This document shows, one piece after another, positions 27,235 to 35,497 of a stretch of DNA of 64,000 bases; positions within the stretch are counted from its first letter, which is position 1; every line of letters starts with the position of its first letter. Location of the stretch: positions 1,327,057 through 1,391,056 of the forward strand of contig DAOSXA010000001.1 of NCBI GenBank assembly GCA_035380245.1, in the 5' to 3' direction. A program made the translations under genes and the position numbers. The stretch comes from Candidatus Zixiibacteriota bacterium. GTDB lineage: Bacteria > Zixibacteria > MSB-5A5 > GN15 > FEB-12. The notes under the pieces are model-generated. The model made no database searches, was not told the origin of the DNA, and saw only the letters and a program-made list of their open reading frames with translations.

Positions 27235-27744
27235 ATTTACATCCTTTGCCTGGACCTCATCGAATCGCATCGGACAAAGCCAGGTCGGCGACGGAACCAT
27301 CGCGGCCAACCACATGCCAAGCAGCAACTTGAATCGGTACGAACCTATCTAGAGATCCTCCGGCAACGAAGCAGAGTGGTCTTTGGGACCTGTTACATAT
27401 CTCTTTAATGCATGAATGAAGTCACATGTTCCATGAACCACCGGATATTGTTAAATCTCCCGGATCGTCCGGGGACTCTGAATATCTAACTCACTGTTCT
27501 GATTCTGCACAAATTCATAGCTATGAAGTCGTTAGCCGGGGTAAAGGGGAGTTATTAATACCGGGAATATAGACCTCCCGGTCAAGTAGACAGAGCTACG
27601 GACGATATTTTTATGAGACAGTCCTTGCGGAGCCTTTAGCGATTTCGATCCGATGGCCGGGGCTGTGTTAATCAGGAAACAAAAAGCGGGCTAATTGCTG
27701 CGGGTCGTTTTGAGGCTCTCGGCGCTTTAAGGAGTTATGGAACA
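27235..27744. other. Intergenic region between divergent genes
   Basis: About 510 bp between msrBA (minus) and the repeat surface protein (plus). It holds a small hairpin CCCGGA-TCG-TCCGGG near 27464 and a CGGGA / TCCCG pair near 27563. No promoter or RNA gene can be named. Confidence 0.4.
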
Positions 27745-29823
27745 ATGACTATCATGGGGAATGCATTGTTGAAATGCGCTATGTCGACGTTTGTCTGCGT
27801 CTGTTTGGCGCTGATCGTGGGCGCAGCGCCCGTTGTGGCCGATGTGGTCATCTCGGGCAACACCCTCGCGGCCTACACTGTAATGAGTTATTATGATGGC
27901 GGTAACCAGTCTGTTAATTGCGATGCTACCGGCTATTACCAGATCACCGTGCCGTCAGGCTGGTCCGGTACAGTTACTCCCAGCAATCCGGTCTGGCCGA
28001 ATTTGGTTTTCAATCCGACTTCTCGCGGGTATACCAACGTCACTAATAACACTCCTTCGCAAAATTACAGTTTCACTGAGTACTACCCGACCATCTCCGG
28101 CAATGCCGGCGCAGCGGGAGTTACGCTCAGTTATACCGACGTGACGGCCAAAACCGCTTCGGCCGATGCTTCGGGCAACTATTCCTTCACCGTGTCCTAC
28201 GAATGGAGCGGTACGGTAACGCCAAGCAAGACCGGCTGTACTTTCAGCCCAACCAGTAAGTCGTACGACTCCCTGGTCACCGACCAGACCGGGCAGGACT
28301 ATATTGCTGACTTCACCAACGTCACCATTTCAGGCAACGCCGGAGTGGCGGGGGCTACGCTCAGCTATACCGACGGGACGGCTCAGGTCGATACCGCCGA
28401 CGGTTTGGGGGATTATTCCTTCACCGTGTCTTACGAATGGACCGGCACGGTAACGCCGAGCAAGACCGGCTATACTTTTAGCCCCACATCTCATTCTTAT
28501 ACCAGTATAACGTCGAATCAGACCGGCCAGGATTTCACCGCCGCCTTGAACACCTACACCATCTCCGGCAACGCCGGAGTCGGCGGAGTAATTTTCAACT
28601 ACACCATTGATGAGACCGATCACTACGTAGATACCGCCGATGGGGACGGCAACTACGCAATTGAGGTGAACCATGGAGTTTACCTGTTTATGGTCCCAAG
28701 CAAAACGGGCTACGAGTTCGATCCGCCCGTTCTCGGTCTTTATGGCGTGTCGGAAAATATGTCCAACGCCGATTTCATCGCGACACCTTTATTCTGCACT
28801 ATCTCCGGTAATGCCGGGATCGCCGGTGCAATCCTGAGTTACACCGATAGCACGGCCAAGGCAGATACGGCCGACGGCGAAGGAGACTATTCATTCACCG
28901 TTCTGAGTAACTGGTCCGGTACCGTCACTCCGTCCAAAACCGCCTATGAGTTCACTCCGGCAAGTCGAACTTACAACGAGATCAGCACCAATCAAACCGA
29001 GCAGGACTACACGGCCGCCAGGGCTTATTATACGATCAGCGGCAATGCCGGGGTGGCTGACGCCGTTCTTTCATGGACCGATGTTCTGGACAAGACCGCC
29101 ACGGCCGACAGTCTGGGCGATTACACCATACAGGTTTCACCGGATTGGTCCGGGACTGTTCGACCGTCCCTGACCGGCTACCATTTCGCACCGACCGGTT
29201 ACAACTACAACTGGGTGGCGGAGGACCATGTCGATCAGGACTTCGTTGCCGAAGTAATCATGTTGACCATCTCCGGGTGGATCCACACTGCGACCGATCT
29301 CGGCATCGAGGGCGTCGCTCTGAGCGGGTTCCCCGATACAACGGTCGTAACGGCAGCCGATGGTCTCTACACTACCGAAGTGGCATACAACTGGTCGGGC
29401 ACAGTGACGCCCGGTCTGACCGACTACTCGTTCGAACCGACTGAAATAGAATTTGACTCGGTGATAACCGATCAGACCGATCAGGACTTTGTCGGTGTGC
29501 TGCTAAGCGTCGGGGTGGACGATGAGATTCAATCCGGCCTTCCCGGGCAATACAATCTTTCCCAGAATTATCCGAATCCCTTCAATCCGATCACTTCGAT
29601 TGGATTCGCTTTGCCGGAGGCTACCCATGTCCGCCTCAGTGTCTACAACAGTCTCGGTCAGAGAGTGGCAATGTTAATCGATCAGCCGCTGCCGGTCGGA
29701 TATCACCAGATCGATTGGGACGGCTCAACACCGGGAGGACACCGGCTCTCCTCGGGGATGTATTTCTATCGCCTTGAGACCGGACAATATGTCGAGACCA
29801 GGAAGATGATTCTTTTGAAATGA
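27745..29823 (+). CDS. Secreted surface protein of seven carboxypeptidase-regulatory-like repeats with sorting domain
   Basis: 692 residues. A signal peptide ends near residue 33 (AAPVVAD). Seven repeats of about 78 residues follow, each starting TISGNAGVAG and containing SGTVTPSKTGYxFxP and a NQTGQDF end; this is the beta-sandwich type often seen in adhesins and surface layers of FCB bacteria. The final 75 residues are a NYPNPFNP sorting domain, as in the 14419-17823 protease. AAGGAG lies ten bases before the ATG. Function is probably structural or adhesive; no catalytic motif is seen. Confidence 0.85.
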   Translation: MTIMGNALLKCAMSTFVCVCLALIVGAAPVVADVVISGNTLAAYTVMSYYDGGNQSVNCDATGYYQITVPSGWSGTVTPSNPVWPNLVFNPTSRGYTNVTNNTPSQNYSFTEYYPTISGNAGAAGVTLSYTDVTAKTASADASGNYSFTVSYEWSGTVTPSKTGCTFSPTSKSYDSLVTDQTGQDYIADFTNVTISGNAGVAGATLSYTDGTAQVDTADGLGDYSFTVSYEWTGTVTPSKTGYTFSPTSHSYTSITSNQTGQDFTAALNTYTISGNAGVGGVIFNYTIDETDHYVDTADGDGNYAIEVNHGVYLFMVPSKTGYEFDPPVLGLYGVSENMSNADFIATPLFCTISGNAGIAGAILSYTDSTAKADTADGEGDYSFTVLSNWSGTVTPSKTAYEFTPASRTYNEISTNQTEQDYTAARAYYTISGNAGVADAVLSWTDVLDKTATADSLGDYTIQVSPDWSGTVRPSLTGYHFAPTGYNYNWVAEDHVDQDFVAEVIMLTISGWIHTATDLGIEGVALSGFPDTTVVTAADGLYTTEVAYNWSGTVTPGLTDYSFEPTEIEFDSVITDQTDQDFVGVLLSVGVDDEIQSGLPGQYNLSQNYPNPFNPITSIGFALPEATHVRLSVYNSLGQRVAMLIDQPLPVGYHQIDWDGSTPGGHRLSSGMYFYRLETGQYVETRKMILLK

Positions 29824-29842
29824 CAACCGTGTTATCGACAGA

Positions 29843-29869
29843 GCGGGAGCAGTTATAGCCTGCTCCCGC
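29843..29869 (+). terminator. Hairpin downstream of the repeat surface protein gene
   Basis: Ten-base-pair stem GCGGGAGCAG / CTGCTCCCGC. No U-tract follows, so it may act as an mRNA-stabilising or weak termination structure. Confidence 0.55.
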
Positions 29870-29926
29870 ATCCAATCACGATCCTTATCTATATCTCCGG
29901 GACTTGCACCCGGCCGCATCCCTCAG

Positions 29927-29955
29927 TTGACAGACTGTCTTCAACTTCATATCTT
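29927..29955 (+). promoter_or_regulatory. Promoter of the multihaem cytochrome gene
   Basis: TTGACA (29927-29932), 17-base spacer and TATCTT (29950-29955); the start point would be about 40 bases before ATG 30003. Confidence 0.6.
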
Positions 29956-30002
29956 TTTCCCATCAAAGGTATGAAGATACACTTTCGATTTGGGGGTTAC
30001 TG

Positions 30003-31139
30003 ATGAAGAAGCTCACGTTCCTGTTCGTCGTCCTGTTCATCGCAATTTCAGGGGCAGCAGCCAACGATTACATCGTGCTGGGTTGGAACGACCTTGGTAT
30101 GCATTGCAGCAACAAGGATTTCTCCACGACGGTTGTTTTACCGCCGTTCAATGTCGTTTACGCCCAGATAATTAAGGTGGGGGATTCGCTCAATCCTCCC
30201 GCCCTTGTTTCCGATCCGTTTCGTATTAGTTACTCTTTTCCCGGCAATACTTATTCGGTAGGTAAAACTAATTTCTGGGATTACTCCGAAAAGTTGTTCG
30301 GCGCCAAACTGACCGACAACATTGGTCTTACGGGAGCCGGGCTGAGCGGAGATATGCACCCGATGAAGGGTTTCTTTATCGTCGAGGGCGTGCCGCTCAC
30401 GCCCTATACCGATCAGGACCTGATCAATGAAGATCCCTTCCAACTTGCCTCGTTAACTGTATATGATGAGAAAGGCAATTCTCTTGCTTCCACTCGAGCC
30501 GTGGTGCCGGTTTCCAACGAAATAAACTGCGTCAGTGCCGGTTGCCATGCCAGTGAACTGGAAATACTTCAAAATCACACCGACTCATTGGGTGATCTTA
30601 CTCAGGCCACCCCGATACTGTGCGCCGGTTGTCATTCATCCAACGCTCTCGGAACCGAGGGACAACCCGGTCTCGCCTCATTGTCCGAGACTATCCATTC
30701 GCGTCACGGTGAAATAACCGATGACTGCTATAAATGCCATCCCGGTCCGAAAACCAAATGTTTGCGCGGTGTCATGGCTAACGAACACGGACTGGTTTGC
30801 CAGGATTGTCATGGTTCGGTGATTGAAGTCGGTAAGTCAATAAAGGAAGGCCGTCAGCCCTGGCTCATGGAACCCTCTTGTGGCGCCGAAGAATGCCACG
30901 GTACGACATACGCCGAGGAACAAGCTACGCTCTACCGTCTCTCACGCGGTCACGGTAAACTTTTCTGCAGTGCCTGTCACGGTGAGCCTCATGCCATTGC
31001 CCCGAGTCGTGTCGAAAACGACAATGTACAGAACACGACACTCCAGGGAAAAGCCGGTGTATTGCGCAAATGTTCCGTGTGTCACGGGTACACTCCGGCC
31101 GGAGAAGGTCCCCACGGACTGAAGGCGGCTGATTTATAA
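30003..31139 (+). CDS. Exported multihaem c-type cytochrome (seven haem sites)
   Basis: 378 residues with a signal peptide (about 1-20). The N-terminal 165 residues form a haem-free domain opening GWNDLGMHC. The rest has seven candidate haem sites: CxxCH at about 207, 242, 266, 322 and 357, and two CX4CH sites at about 176 and 293, the spacing known from some cytochrome c3 haems. It is therefore probably periplasmic and moves electrons. A GGGGG ribosome site lies six bases before the ATG, and the gene has its own promoter and terminator. No reductase or oxidase partner is adjacent, so the electron donor and acceptor are unknown. Confidence 0.9.
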   Translation: MKKLTFLFVVLFIAISGAAANDYIVLGWNDLGMHCSNKDFSTTVVLPPFNVVYAQIIKVGDSLNPPALVSDPFRISYSFPGNTYSVGKTNFWDYSEKLFGAKLTDNIGLTGAGLSGDMHPMKGFFIVEGVPLTPYTDQDLINEDPFQLASLTVYDEKGNSLASTRAVVPVSNEINCVSAGCHASELEILQNHTDSLGDLTQATPILCAGCHSSNALGTEGQPGLASLSETIHSRHGEITDDCYKCHPGPKTKCLRGVMANEHGLVCQDCHGSVIEVGKSIKEGRQPWLMEPSCGAEECHGTTYAEEQATLYRLSRGHGKLFCSACHGEPHAIAPSRVENDNVQNTTLQGKAGVLRKCSVCHGYTPAGEGPHGLKAADL

Positions 31140-31210
31140 CTCGCGATGGCCGTCGGACATCCGTCCGATGATTTCAAATCCTGAGTTCAATAAACTATCG
31201 ATTACATATT

Positions 31211-31235
31211 CCGGGCCGGTTTTTTACCGGCCCGG
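31211..31235 (+). terminator. Terminator of the cytochrome gene
   Basis: Ten-base-pair GC-rich stem CCGGGCCGGT / ACCGGCCCGG with a T5 loop, followed by TTCCTTGCTT. It lies 71 bases past the stop. Confidence 0.8.
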
Positions 31236-31317
31236 TTCCTTGCTTGACACCTTGACCGGCGTACCCCTTAATTCCGTCAGTTATATTTCCTGAGTTTAAA
31301 CCTGTCGAGGTGTAATA

Positions 31318-33468
31318 ATGAATTGTCGAGTCGGGACTCTAAGTCTGGGAGTGGTCATGTTGTTGATGTCTGGATTGTTGGGAGCCGGTTGTAGCGGAAA
31401 CAAACCAACGCCGCCTGATACCAGAATCGAACCGGTAACCGATGTTTATCATGGTGTCGAGGTCGTTGACAATTATCGCTGGCTCGAGAACGGTGATGAT
31501 CCCGAAGTCAAAGCTTGGGATATCGAACAGGACCGGTATACACGTTCAATTTTGGATGCCGTTCCGTACCGCTCGACCCTGGAAGAAGAACTTCGACAGT
31601 TGTACGATAACTCCGCCTCGGAATACTCCCAATTCGTTTCTGTCGGCGACAAACTTTTTGCGCTCAAGCTGCAACCGCCCAAAGATCAAGATATGTTGGT
31701 GCGGCTCGAGTCGCCGCTGGATTCGACCGGCGAACGAATCATCGTCGATCCCAACGAAATCGACAGCTCCGGTCGGACCGCGATCGATTTCTTCTCGGTC
31801 TCGCATGACGGGAGTCTGGTGGCGGTGTCGATGTCCGAGGGAGGCACTGAGGACGGTAACGTCTCGGTTTATCGAGTCGAGGACGGCCGCCGCCTGACGG
31901 ACTACGTTACCGGTGTCAACGGTCCCACCGCCGGGGGAGATGTGGCCTGGCTGTCCGACAACTCCGGTTTTTTCTACACTCGTTATCCCCATCCGGGTGA
32001 ACGACCGGATGAGGACCTGCGCTTCTATCAGCAAGTCTATTTTCATCGTCTAGGTACGCCTGAAGAGGAAGACCACTATGTGATCGGGAAGGAGTTTCCG
32101 AGCATCGCCGAGATAGAATTCGAAACCTCACCCGACGGTAGATATATCGTTGCGGTTGTGGCCAACGGCGACGGCGGTGAATACGATCATTGGCTGCGCC
32201 AACCGAACGGTCAATGGGAACGTGTCACGCGATTCGAAGATGAAATCACTACCGCCAGGTTCGACGATAAGAACCGGCTCTGTCTGCTCTCCAGCAAAAA
32301 TGCCGACATGAGGCAGATTCTTCGCCTCCCCGCCGGTGCGACGAATCTCGCCAAAGCCAGGACGGTTGTCACCGAGAGCGATGCCGTGATCGAGGAATTC
32401 CTGCCGACCGACAACCGGATTTATGTTGTCGAAATGATCGGGGGACCGATGCAACTGCGGGTGTACGACGACAACGGCGCATTTCAGAAGGAAGTCCCGA
32501 TTCGCCCGGTTTCAGCGGTCAGTTCGTTGACACGTTTGGAAGGCGATCGCGTCATGTACTACAATTCATCCTATGTCGAACCCGGCGCACGTTTCGTGTA
32601 CGAAGCCGCCGAGAACAGATCGCTCCCGACTACTTACGTTGAACATTCACCGGCCGATTTCTCCAACGTTGAGGTAAGTCGCGAGACCGCCGTTTCCAGG
32701 GACGGTACGGCGGTGCCGATGACTATCCTCAAGCGCCGGGGTACGAAACTCGACGGCTCCAATCCGACCATCCTCTACGGTTATGGCGGTTACGGCCTGA
32801 GTGAAACGCCGGGTCTTCAGGAGTCGATCAGCCTGTGGTTGAATCGTGGCGGTATTTACGTTTATGCCAACATTCGCGGCGGGGCCGAGTTCGGTGAGCA
32901 ATGGCATAAGCAGGGATATTTGACCGACAAGCAAAACGTGTTCGATGACTTCGCCGCCTGCGCCCAACACCTGATCGACTCCGGCTACACTTTACCGGAA
33001 CGACTCGCCATCCGGGGCGGCAGCAACGGCGGGCTTCTTGTCGGCGCGGTTATGGTTCAGCATCCGGAATTGTTCAAAGCGGTGGTGTGTGAAAAGGGAG
33101 TGCTCGATGCTCTCCGCTCCGAATTCGAACCCAACGGCGTGTTCAACACCACCGAGTTCGGATCGGTCAGGGATCCCGAGCAGTTCAAAGCGCTGTATGC
33201 ATATTCGCCTTATGCCAACGTCAAGGACGGCGTGAACTATCCCGATGTTTTGTTCACGGCCGATGTCAACGATGGCCGTGTCGATGCCTCCAATTCGCGC
33301 AAGATGACGGCTCGCCTTCAGGCGGTCAAAGCCAACCGGGGACTCACTCTGCTGAGAATCGGCGCCGGTATGGGGCACGGTATGGGGATGTCCTCGTCGG
33401 ATCGGATCGCTCAGGATGCCGATGTTTACACCTTCCTGTTCGACCGATTGGGCCTGCTGTGTAAATGA
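31318..33468 (+). CDS. Prolyl oligopeptidase (family S9A), probable lipoprotein
   Basis: 716 residues. The signal peptide ends LLGAGC, a good lipobox. An N-terminal beta-propeller gates the active site of this family; the C-terminal alpha/beta-hydrolase part has Ser569 in RGGSNGGLL, Asp652 in NDGRV and His687 in GMGHGMG. The enzyme cleaves short peptides after proline. Anchored at the cell surface it would trim proline-rich peptides, including collagen-like ones, and this fits the hydroxyproline dehydratase at 2669-5029. GAGGTG precedes the ATG. Confidence 0.94.
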   Translation: MNCRVGTLSLGVVMLLMSGLLGAGCSGNKPTPPDTRIEPVTDVYHGVEVVDNYRWLENGDDPEVKAWDIEQDRYTRSILDAVPYRSTLEEELRQLYDNSASEYSQFVSVGDKLFALKLQPPKDQDMLVRLESPLDSTGERIIVDPNEIDSSGRTAIDFFSVSHDGSLVAVSMSEGGTEDGNVSVYRVEDGRRLTDYVTGVNGPTAGGDVAWLSDNSGFFYTRYPHPGERPDEDLRFYQQVYFHRLGTPEEEDHYVIGKEFPSIAEIEFETSPDGRYIVAVVANGDGGEYDHWLRQPNGQWERVTRFEDEITTARFDDKNRLCLLSSKNADMRQILRLPAGATNLAKARTVVTESDAVIEEFLPTDNRIYVVEMIGGPMQLRVYDDNGAFQKEVPIRPVSAVSSLTRLEGDRVMYYNSSYVEPGARFVYEAAENRSLPTTYVEHSPADFSNVEVSRETAVSRDGTAVPMTILKRRGTKLDGSNPTILYGYGGYGLSETPGLQESISLWLNRGGIYVYANIRGGAEFGEQWHKQGYLTDKQNVFDDFAACAQHLIDSGYTLPERLAIRGGSNGGLLVGAVMVQHPELFKAVVCEKGVLDALRSEFEPNGVFNTTEFGSVRDPEQFKALYAYSPYANVKDGVNYPDVLFTADVNDGRVDASNSRKMTARLQAVKANRGLTLLRIGAGMGHGMGMSSSDRIAQDADVYTFLFDRLGLLCK

Positions 33469-33543
33469 ATGCGGATTCAGCCATCTTCATTCGGGTTTAC
33501 GGAGCAGGCCCCGACAGGCCAGGTATCGCCCGGGAGTAAGGAA

Positions 33544-33680
33544 GACTGTTGACAAATCTCTATCGCGGCGGAGACAAGCCCCGCTGCTGCGCGTTGATGA
33601 ATCCTGCGGGCGGCCTTGTGTCGCCCGTATTACAAACATGTTTTGCCGTATGTTCGTGCGTATGGCTAATTCAACAGGTC
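33544..33680. repeat. Dispersed intergenic repeat, copy 1
   Basis: About 137 bp bounded by the short inverted ends CTGTTGA (33546-33552) and TCAACAG (33671-33677). Internally it has two hairpins, around GCGGCGGAGACAAGCCCCG and GCGGGCGGCCTTGTGTCGCCCG. A second copy, roughly 80 percent identical by eye over its length, lies at 57993-58174. It holds no gene, so it looks like a MITE-like or structured-RNA element. The rest of the 33469-33799 gap shows nothing else. Confidence 0.75.
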
Positions 33681-33799
33681 CCAAGTCCCCCGATCGACAC
33701 GACCGGTAGCGCTCACCTCTTAACAACAGGTTTCCCGAACCAGGAGCCACTTGTTATGGTTATAGCAATATAAGAAAGTCTGTAAGCAATAGGAGACTC

Positions 33800-34321
33800 A
33801 TGGAATCGAAGAAGATATCTCAGTCTCGCGCGGTCAAGGCGATGCTGGTTCTGCCGCCTGACTCCAACACCCTTGGGACCATGTTCGGCGGCATGGTGAT
33901 GAAATACATTGACGACATTGCCTCGATCTCGGCGTATCGCCATGCCCGGCAACAGGTGGTAACCGCCTCGACCGACTCGGTCGATTTTCTCTATCCGATC
34001 AATGTCGGCCAGATGATCTGCCTCGAGTCGTTCGTCACCTGGACCCATCATACTTCGATGGAAATCTACGTCAGTATTGTCAGCGAGGATTTGAAAACCG
34101 GCGAACGACGGGTATGTGCCTCATCGTTTCTGACCTTTGTTGCAATCGACGAGCACGGGAAAACGCAGGCAGTCCCGGAGGCGATCCCCGAGACTGATTT
34201 CGAAAAAGAACTTCATCGTACCGCTCCGGAGCGGTTCCAGCGCCGTCTGGAGCGTAAAGCTCACTCGAAGGAACTGGCGCAACGTTTCCCGATCCACCGG
34301 CTCCGGACCGGCGAAGTCTGA
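33800..34321 (+). CDS. Acyl-CoA thioesterase, hotdog fold (YciA/BACH-like)
   Basis: 173 residues with a single hotdog domain over about 1-120. The motif SNTLGTMFGGMVMKYIDD carries the conserved Asn and Asp of acyl-CoA thioesterases, and TASTDSVDFLYPINVGQ is the second-strand signature. It would hydrolyse acyl-CoA to free acid and CoA in the cytoplasm. A charged helical tail extends beyond the domain. AGGAG lies four bases before the ATG. It is a single gene, convergent with the RDD gene. Confidence 0.9.
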   Translation: MESKKISQSRAVKAMLVLPPDSNTLGTMFGGMVMKYIDDIASISAYRHARQQVVTASTDSVDFLYPINVGQMICLESFVTWTHHTSMEIYVSIVSEDLKTGERRVCASSFLTFVAIDEHGKTQAVPEAIPETDFEKELHRTAPERFQRRLERKAHSKELAQRFPIHRLRTGEV

Positions 34322-34348
34322 TTTGACCGTACTTGCGGGGACGACGGA

Positions 34349-34792
34349 TTAATCCCGGTTTACCACTCGCGTCCCGGCGATCCGGTCGCCGAATCGGGCG
34401 CGTTCGGTCGACCTCACGATCAGCCAGACACCGAGGAGATTAAGTACCGGCAGAGCATCCACGATTCGCAACAGGTTTCGGATCAGGGATCGTCCGGGGC
34501 CGGGCACGTTGCCTTGCGGGTCGATCACCTTGATCCGCAACAATCGTTTGCCGATCGTCCCGCCAACCAGTCCCTCCGTCAACACGAAATAGAGCATGAT
34601 CACGACCAGGAAAATCAGGCACAGGGGATCGGTAATGAAAAGGCCGTAGCTCCAGCGATGATCGGCGGCGGTCATCATCCAGGTTCCCTTGACCAGCCGG
34701 GTCACCGGGAAGAAAACCAGACTCAGTGCGATGAAATCAATCACCAACGCCGCGAAGCGCGGCCAAAGACCGACATAACGGTATTCACTCAT
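34349..34792 (-). CDS. RDD-family membrane protein
   Basis: 147 residues. The opening GLWPRFAALVIDFIALSLV contains the Arg-Asp of the RDD family, and there are three to four membrane helices. GGTIGKRLLRIKVIDPQG is the usual second motif. Function in this family is poorly defined; some members are proposed to transport ions. The gene is convergent with the thioesterase and I see no operon partner. Confidence 0.88.
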   Translation of the reverse strand: MSEYRYVGLWPRFAALVIDFIALSLVFFPVTRLVKGTWMMTAADHRWSYGLFITDPLCLIFLVVIMLYFVLTEGLVGGTIGKRLLRIKVIDPQGNVPGPGRSLIRNLLRIVDALPVLNLLGVWLIVRSTERARFGDRIAGTRVVNRD

Positions 34793-34933
34793 CCATCACC
34801 CCCGATCCATGAATCTCAATGTGTCCGATGTCTGCCCGTCTCGATGCTCTCCGCACCATATATAACTCTGTCTGTCGTTCGGGTCAATCGTTGGACGGAA
34901 GATGAACGTGTCTGCCGTTACCCCAGACAGAAA

Positions 34934-34959
34934 AAGGGCAGGATGATTGACCTGCCCTT
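34934..34959 (-). terminator. Terminator of the encapsulin-type ferritin gene
   Basis: Stem AAGGGCAGG / CCTGCCCTT with an eight-base loop. The A-tract on its left becomes U on the minus strand. Confidence 0.75.
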
Positions 34960-34982
34960 AAATACTTAGTGAGTCAATTATC

Positions 34983-35270
34983 TCAATGATGGCCGATTTC
35001 TTTATCCGTGAAGAGATAATCCTTGAGTTCTTTCTCGAAGGCCTTGTCGTTTCGACGCAGCCATTCGATCAACATCGCGGCATGCTCTAACTCTTCGTCG
35101 CGGTTATGGGCCATGATTTCCTTCAACGTCGGATTGTCGCAGGCATCGGCGCGTTGCATATACCAGTCGACCGCCTCCAGTTCCTCGATCAGGGATGCCA
35201 GCGCCCGATGCTTATTGATCGTTTCCGGGCTGAGTTTCTCGCGAAGTTCGGGCATTGCTTCCAGGGCCAT
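34983..35270 (-). CDS. Ferritin-like protein of the encapsulated-ferritin (EncFtn) family, no encapsulin nearby
   Basis: A 95-residue two-helix protein. It matches the Rhodospirillum EncFtn core: TINKHRALASLIEELEAVDWY and HNRDEELEHAAMLIEWLRR. The ferroxidase ligands map to Glu30, Glu60 and His63, and the entry-site Glu29, Glu32, Trp36 and Tyr37 are also present. EncFtn normally oxidises Fe(II) inside an encapsulin shell and ends with a loading peptide. Here the chain stops soon after the second helix (DYLFTDKEIGHH) and no encapsulin gene is in the window. It may act free in the cytoplasm as a ferroxidase. A weak promoter (TTGAAT, 17 bases, TATAGC) lies about 30 bases upstream. Confidence 0.88.
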   Translation of the reverse strand: MALEAMPELREKLSPETINKHRALASLIEELEAVDWYMQRADACDNPTLKEIMAHNRDEELEHAAMLIEWLRRNDKAFEKELKDYLFTDKEIGHH

Positions 35271-35410
35271 GGTGATTGTGCCTCCATCTGTTATAGCTCA
35301 TTGCTATATGAGTTATTATTTTCACATTCAACTCTCCGAATCAACAGAACCTATTCGGAGACCGATAATATACCCCAATACTATCCCAAACGGAGACTCC
35401 GGACAACGAA

Positions 35411-35448
35411 AAACGCTCGGCAGAGCGGATATCGCTCGCCGAGCGTTT
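35411..35448 (-). terminator. Terminator downstream of YQGRL protein 1
   Basis: Stem AAACGCTCGGC / GCCGAGCGTTT; between the arms GAGCG / CGCTC extends the hairpin. A near-copy follows the next paralogue at 37088-37123. Confidence 0.8.
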
Positions 35449-35497
35449 CACAATCTTACTGATGTTATTTCGATTATTTGCGTCGTTTCAATCGACG

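Noticed and set aside
34793..35497. Encapsulin gene near the EncFtn-like gene
   Set aside because: Neighbouring genes are an RDD protein and a YQGRL protein; no shell protein is present.
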